Positions 62,310 through 64,000 of a stretch of DNA of 64,000 nucleotides are shown piece after piece. Source of the DNA: Seonamhaeicola algicola (lineage in GTDB: Bacteria > Bacteroidota > Bacteroidia > Flavobacteriales > Flavobacteriaceae); contig NZ_VOSC01000033.1 of NCBI RefSeq assembly GCF_007997385.1, forward strand, positions 124,775 through 188,774, in the 5' to 3' direction. Numbering within the stretch: the first letter of the stretch is position 1; the number at the start of each line of letters is the position of its first letter. The translations under genes and the position numbers were made by a program. The notes beneath the pieces are model-generated. The model made no database searches. It had not been told where the DNA came from and worked only from the letters and a program-made list of their open reading frames with translations.

Positions 62310-63806
62310 CTACTGTGCATTTGCATCATTTCCTATTAAATTTAAATACTTTTTATAATTATACCTTGCTACTTTTCTACCCAACTCTAAGCCTTCAATA
62401 TTATCTGCTTGAATATGATAACCTCCCATTACTCTTGAAATACCAGCCATTTCTCCTGTTTCTGTGAAAGTTGGAAATTTAAGAACTACCGGATCTTCTA
62501 AGTTATCGGGTTCTGTTAATGCTCCAGGAATAAGTGTAACTTCTTCTCCAAAAAAATCATTCCCTGTAAATAACTTTAAAGCTTCTGCACACCCACCGCT
62601 AATGGTACTATGCCCTGATACGTAACTTGGAAATGGCGGACATAAAAATACATCGGGCGAATAGGGCCTCCAGAACTGTCCTTTTAATGTTGTCATTCCT
62701 ACTTCAGGACCGCCCCAAGCTTTAATATCTTTATCTTCAAAATATTTATGAACCAATGCATACGGACGCGCAAAATCATAAAACATTTTAGAATCCCAAC
62801 ATGCTATAAAGGCGTCCATAGCAACAGATTCTACTAAAAAATACATTTTCACATCATCATCTAAAGTATTTTTATCACGTCTTGATACATCTTGCGCAAA
62901 CTTTAACCAATGACCAGCTTGTTGAACTGATTTAGGGCCATCTCGCATAAATTCAACTAATGCTTTGTTTTCTGGTGTTAAGTTAGCTTGCAGCTCTACT
63001 ACTTCAGCTATTTCTTCTTCCAATTGTTCAGAACCTACTAATGGTGGCGGACCAGGACGAAACTGATCTGACGATTTTAATAAAAGTGGTTTAACCTTTT
63101 GCCAATAAGGTGTTAAACAACCTGGAGCAAACCTACCGCCTTTTCCGTCTGAAAAATATTTTGGTTGCCACTTATTTATATCAACATTAGTATCTGGATC
63201 ATTAACAGGTCTATAGCCTGTGTAATCAAAATATGGTTTTCCGTTAGAACCTTCAACCGCTCCATATTGATTAGATCCGTCATTTTTTCTAGATTCTATA
63301 ACCATTTTAGCTGCTAAATTACCTATTCCTTCTGGTGTTTGAGGATCTAAAGATGTATTGTTTGGATCTAGCCCTAACGCCTTCATTTTATTACTAAACA
63401 TTAAACTATCTGAAAAGTAATATTCTTTTAAAGCGCCATAAGCCGCATAACTAATAGCTATTTCTTTATTTTTTAATGTTTGTTTGTTGGTTGGGCATCT
63501 ATCAACATTTTTTAAATATACCGGTATTGCTTTATCGTCGTAACGTGACCAAGCATCAAACATTGATGTGAAAATTAATCCTAAAAACCTTGATGTAATA
63601 GTAGGTCTTGGCTTAAACATATCGGTATCATTAGCAGTAGCCTCTAAAGCCACATACGCCCATTGGTACGCTACATTGTTTTCGCCTTTAGGCTCATTTT
63701 CAACTTCAATATTTACTGTTTCTGTTTTTTTTGGGGTGTTTTTGCAGTGAGAAAAAAGACATAAAAACACCATTAATACACATAAGTGCTGTAATTTTAG
63801 TTTCAT
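62310..63806 (-). CDS. Vanadium-dependent haloperoxidase/PAP2-type lipoprotein
   Basis: A 498-residue protein with a lipoprotein signal (LCLFSHC, Cys about 21) and a catalytic domain that shows the full PAP2/vanadium haloperoxidase signature: KMFYDFARP (Kx6RP), PSYVSGHS (PSGH with two inserted residues) and SRVMGGYHIQAD (SRx5Hx3D). The vanadate or phosphate is bound by these residues. The family oxidises halides with peroxide or acts as a phosphatase; the sequence alone does not say which. It is divergent from a response regulator gene and has a DoxX-like gene downstream. Confidence 0.85.
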   Translation of the reverse strand: MKLKLQHLCVLMVFLCLFSHCKNTPKKTETVNIEVENEPKGENNVAYQWAYVALEATANDTDMFKPRPTITSRFLGLIFTSMFDAWSRYDDKAIPVYLKNVDRCPTNKQTLKNKEIAISYAAYGALKEYYFSDSLMFSNKMKALGLDPNNTSLDPQTPEGIGNLAAKMVIESRKNDGSNQYGAVEGSNGKPYFDYTGYRPVNDPDTNVDINKWQPKYFSDGKGGRFAPGCLTPYWQKVKPLLLKSSDQFRPGPPPLVGSEQLEEEIAEVVELQANLTPENKALVEFMRDGPKSVQQAGHWLKFAQDVSRRDKNTLDDDVKMYFLVESVAMDAFIACWDSKMFYDFARPYALVHKYFEDKDIKAWGGPEVGMTTLKGQFWRPYSPDVFLCPPFPSYVSGHSTISGGCAEALKLFTGNDFFGEEVTLIPGALTEPDNLEDPVVLKFPTFTETGEMAGISRVMGGYHIQADNIEGLELGRKVARYNYKKYLNLIGNDANAQ

Positions 63807-63882
63807 TTAAGTTAGTTTAGTTTACACCAATATTACTGTTTAAATGATTCTATAATTTGTTTTTTACACGAAATCACTATAT

Positions 63883-63911
63883 TAATTGACGAAACTTAAT
63901 AACTAATTGAC
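63883..63911. repeat. Direct repeat upstream of the response regulator
   Basis: TAATTGAC occurs at 63883-63890 and 63904-63911, a spacing of 21 bases or two helical turns, with similar bases after each copy (GAAACTT and AAACGTT). The last copy ends nine bases before the ATG at 63921. It could be a regulator binding site. Confidence 0.4.
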
Positions 63912-63920
63912 AAACGTTAT

Positions 63921-64000
63921 ATGAATGTTTTAATTATTGATGACGATCCTTTGGTATGCGACCTTTTAGAGCATTTTTGTAGCAAACTAAATATGAACAT
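63921..64000 (+). CDS. Response regulator, N-terminal part (partial)
   Basis: Only the first 26 codons are in the window. They read MNVLIIDDDPLVCDLLEHFC and then SKLNMN, the first strand and acidic pocket (DDD) of a receiver domain. The output domain lies outside, so the class (LytTR, LuxR or other) cannot be told. It is divergent from the haloperoxidase-like gene. Confidence 0.75.
   Translation, partial: MNVLIIDDDPLVCDLLEHFCSKLNMN

Overview
The window looks like chromosomal DNA of a marine-type member of the Flavobacteriaceae (Bacteroidetes). The evidence is an A+T-rich sequence, Bacteroidetes-style -7 boxes (TAnnTTTG), the gliding and type IX secretion genes gldB, gldC, gldJ, porU and porV, a secreted protein with a type IX (type B) sorting domain, many Bacteroidetes-style lipoprotein signals, and typical flavobacterial neighbourhoods (gldJ-murF; porU-porV-cdd-pdhA-pdhC). 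Genes are dense and intact. I see no insertion sequence, prophage, CRISPR array or rRNA operon. One tRNA (Val, UAC) is present. Protein functions are assigned from recognisable motifs and family knowledge; no database search was run.

Layout. 1-4.1 kb: the end of mrdA (PBP2) coupled to rodA, an unusual lipoprotein-type peptide deformylase, a GNAT acetyltransferase, then gldC and gldB on the opposite strand. 4.1-7.7 kb: nadE, a NarL-type regulator with Glu at the phosphoacceptor position, and dnaG whose zinc ligands are all replaced. 7.7-9.8 kb: a TetR regulator with a matching operator in front of itself and in front of a DUF1348/haloalkane-dehalogenase-like operon. 9.8-12.3 kb: ECF sigma factor, membrane anti-sigma-like protein and outer-membrane barrel. 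12.4-17.5 kb: HAD phosphatase, a large Asp-box protein exported by type IX secretion, an SDR and an M28 peptidase. 17.5-29.5 kb: pyruvate dehydrogenase (pdhA, pdhC), cdd, porV, porU, gldJ and murF. 29.5-33.9 kb: a PAS-LuxR regulator divergent from a NEW3 protein/ABC ATPase/ABC permease operon. 33.9-42.4 kb: tRNA-Val, folC, tonB-exbD-exbB, nhaB, a Glu/Leu-type dehydrogenase, anmK and an acyl-CoA dehydrogenase.

42.6-48.8 kb is the most distinctive part: an arsenosugar-biosynthesis-type cluster made of an AhpD-like peroxidase-like protein, the radical SAM protein ArsS, an exported rhodanese, a CofC-like TIGR04282-type transferase, a purine nucleoside phosphorylase, the methyltransferase ArsM, a DUF547 lipoprotein and a TIGR04283-type glycosyltransferase. 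The gene content suggests a chain: ArsM methylates arsenic, ArsS adds the SAM-derived adenosyl/ribosyl part, the phosphorylase removes adenine, and the two transferases activate and attach the arsenosugar. The last two steps are inference. A second DUF547 protein, a flavin oxidoreductase, a membrane polyferredoxin and two more GT2 enzymes lie at 55.7-61.8 kb and may be related accessory functions. Between these two blocks (48.9-55.6 kb) are a carboxypeptidase-regulatory-domain protein, DUF1456, a PPP-type phosphatase, and a translationally coupled set of one-POTRA outer-membrane barrel, lipoprotein and GH113-like glycosidase. The window closes with a DoxX-like protein, a lipoprotein vanadium haloperoxidase/PAP2 enzyme and the first codons of a response regulator.
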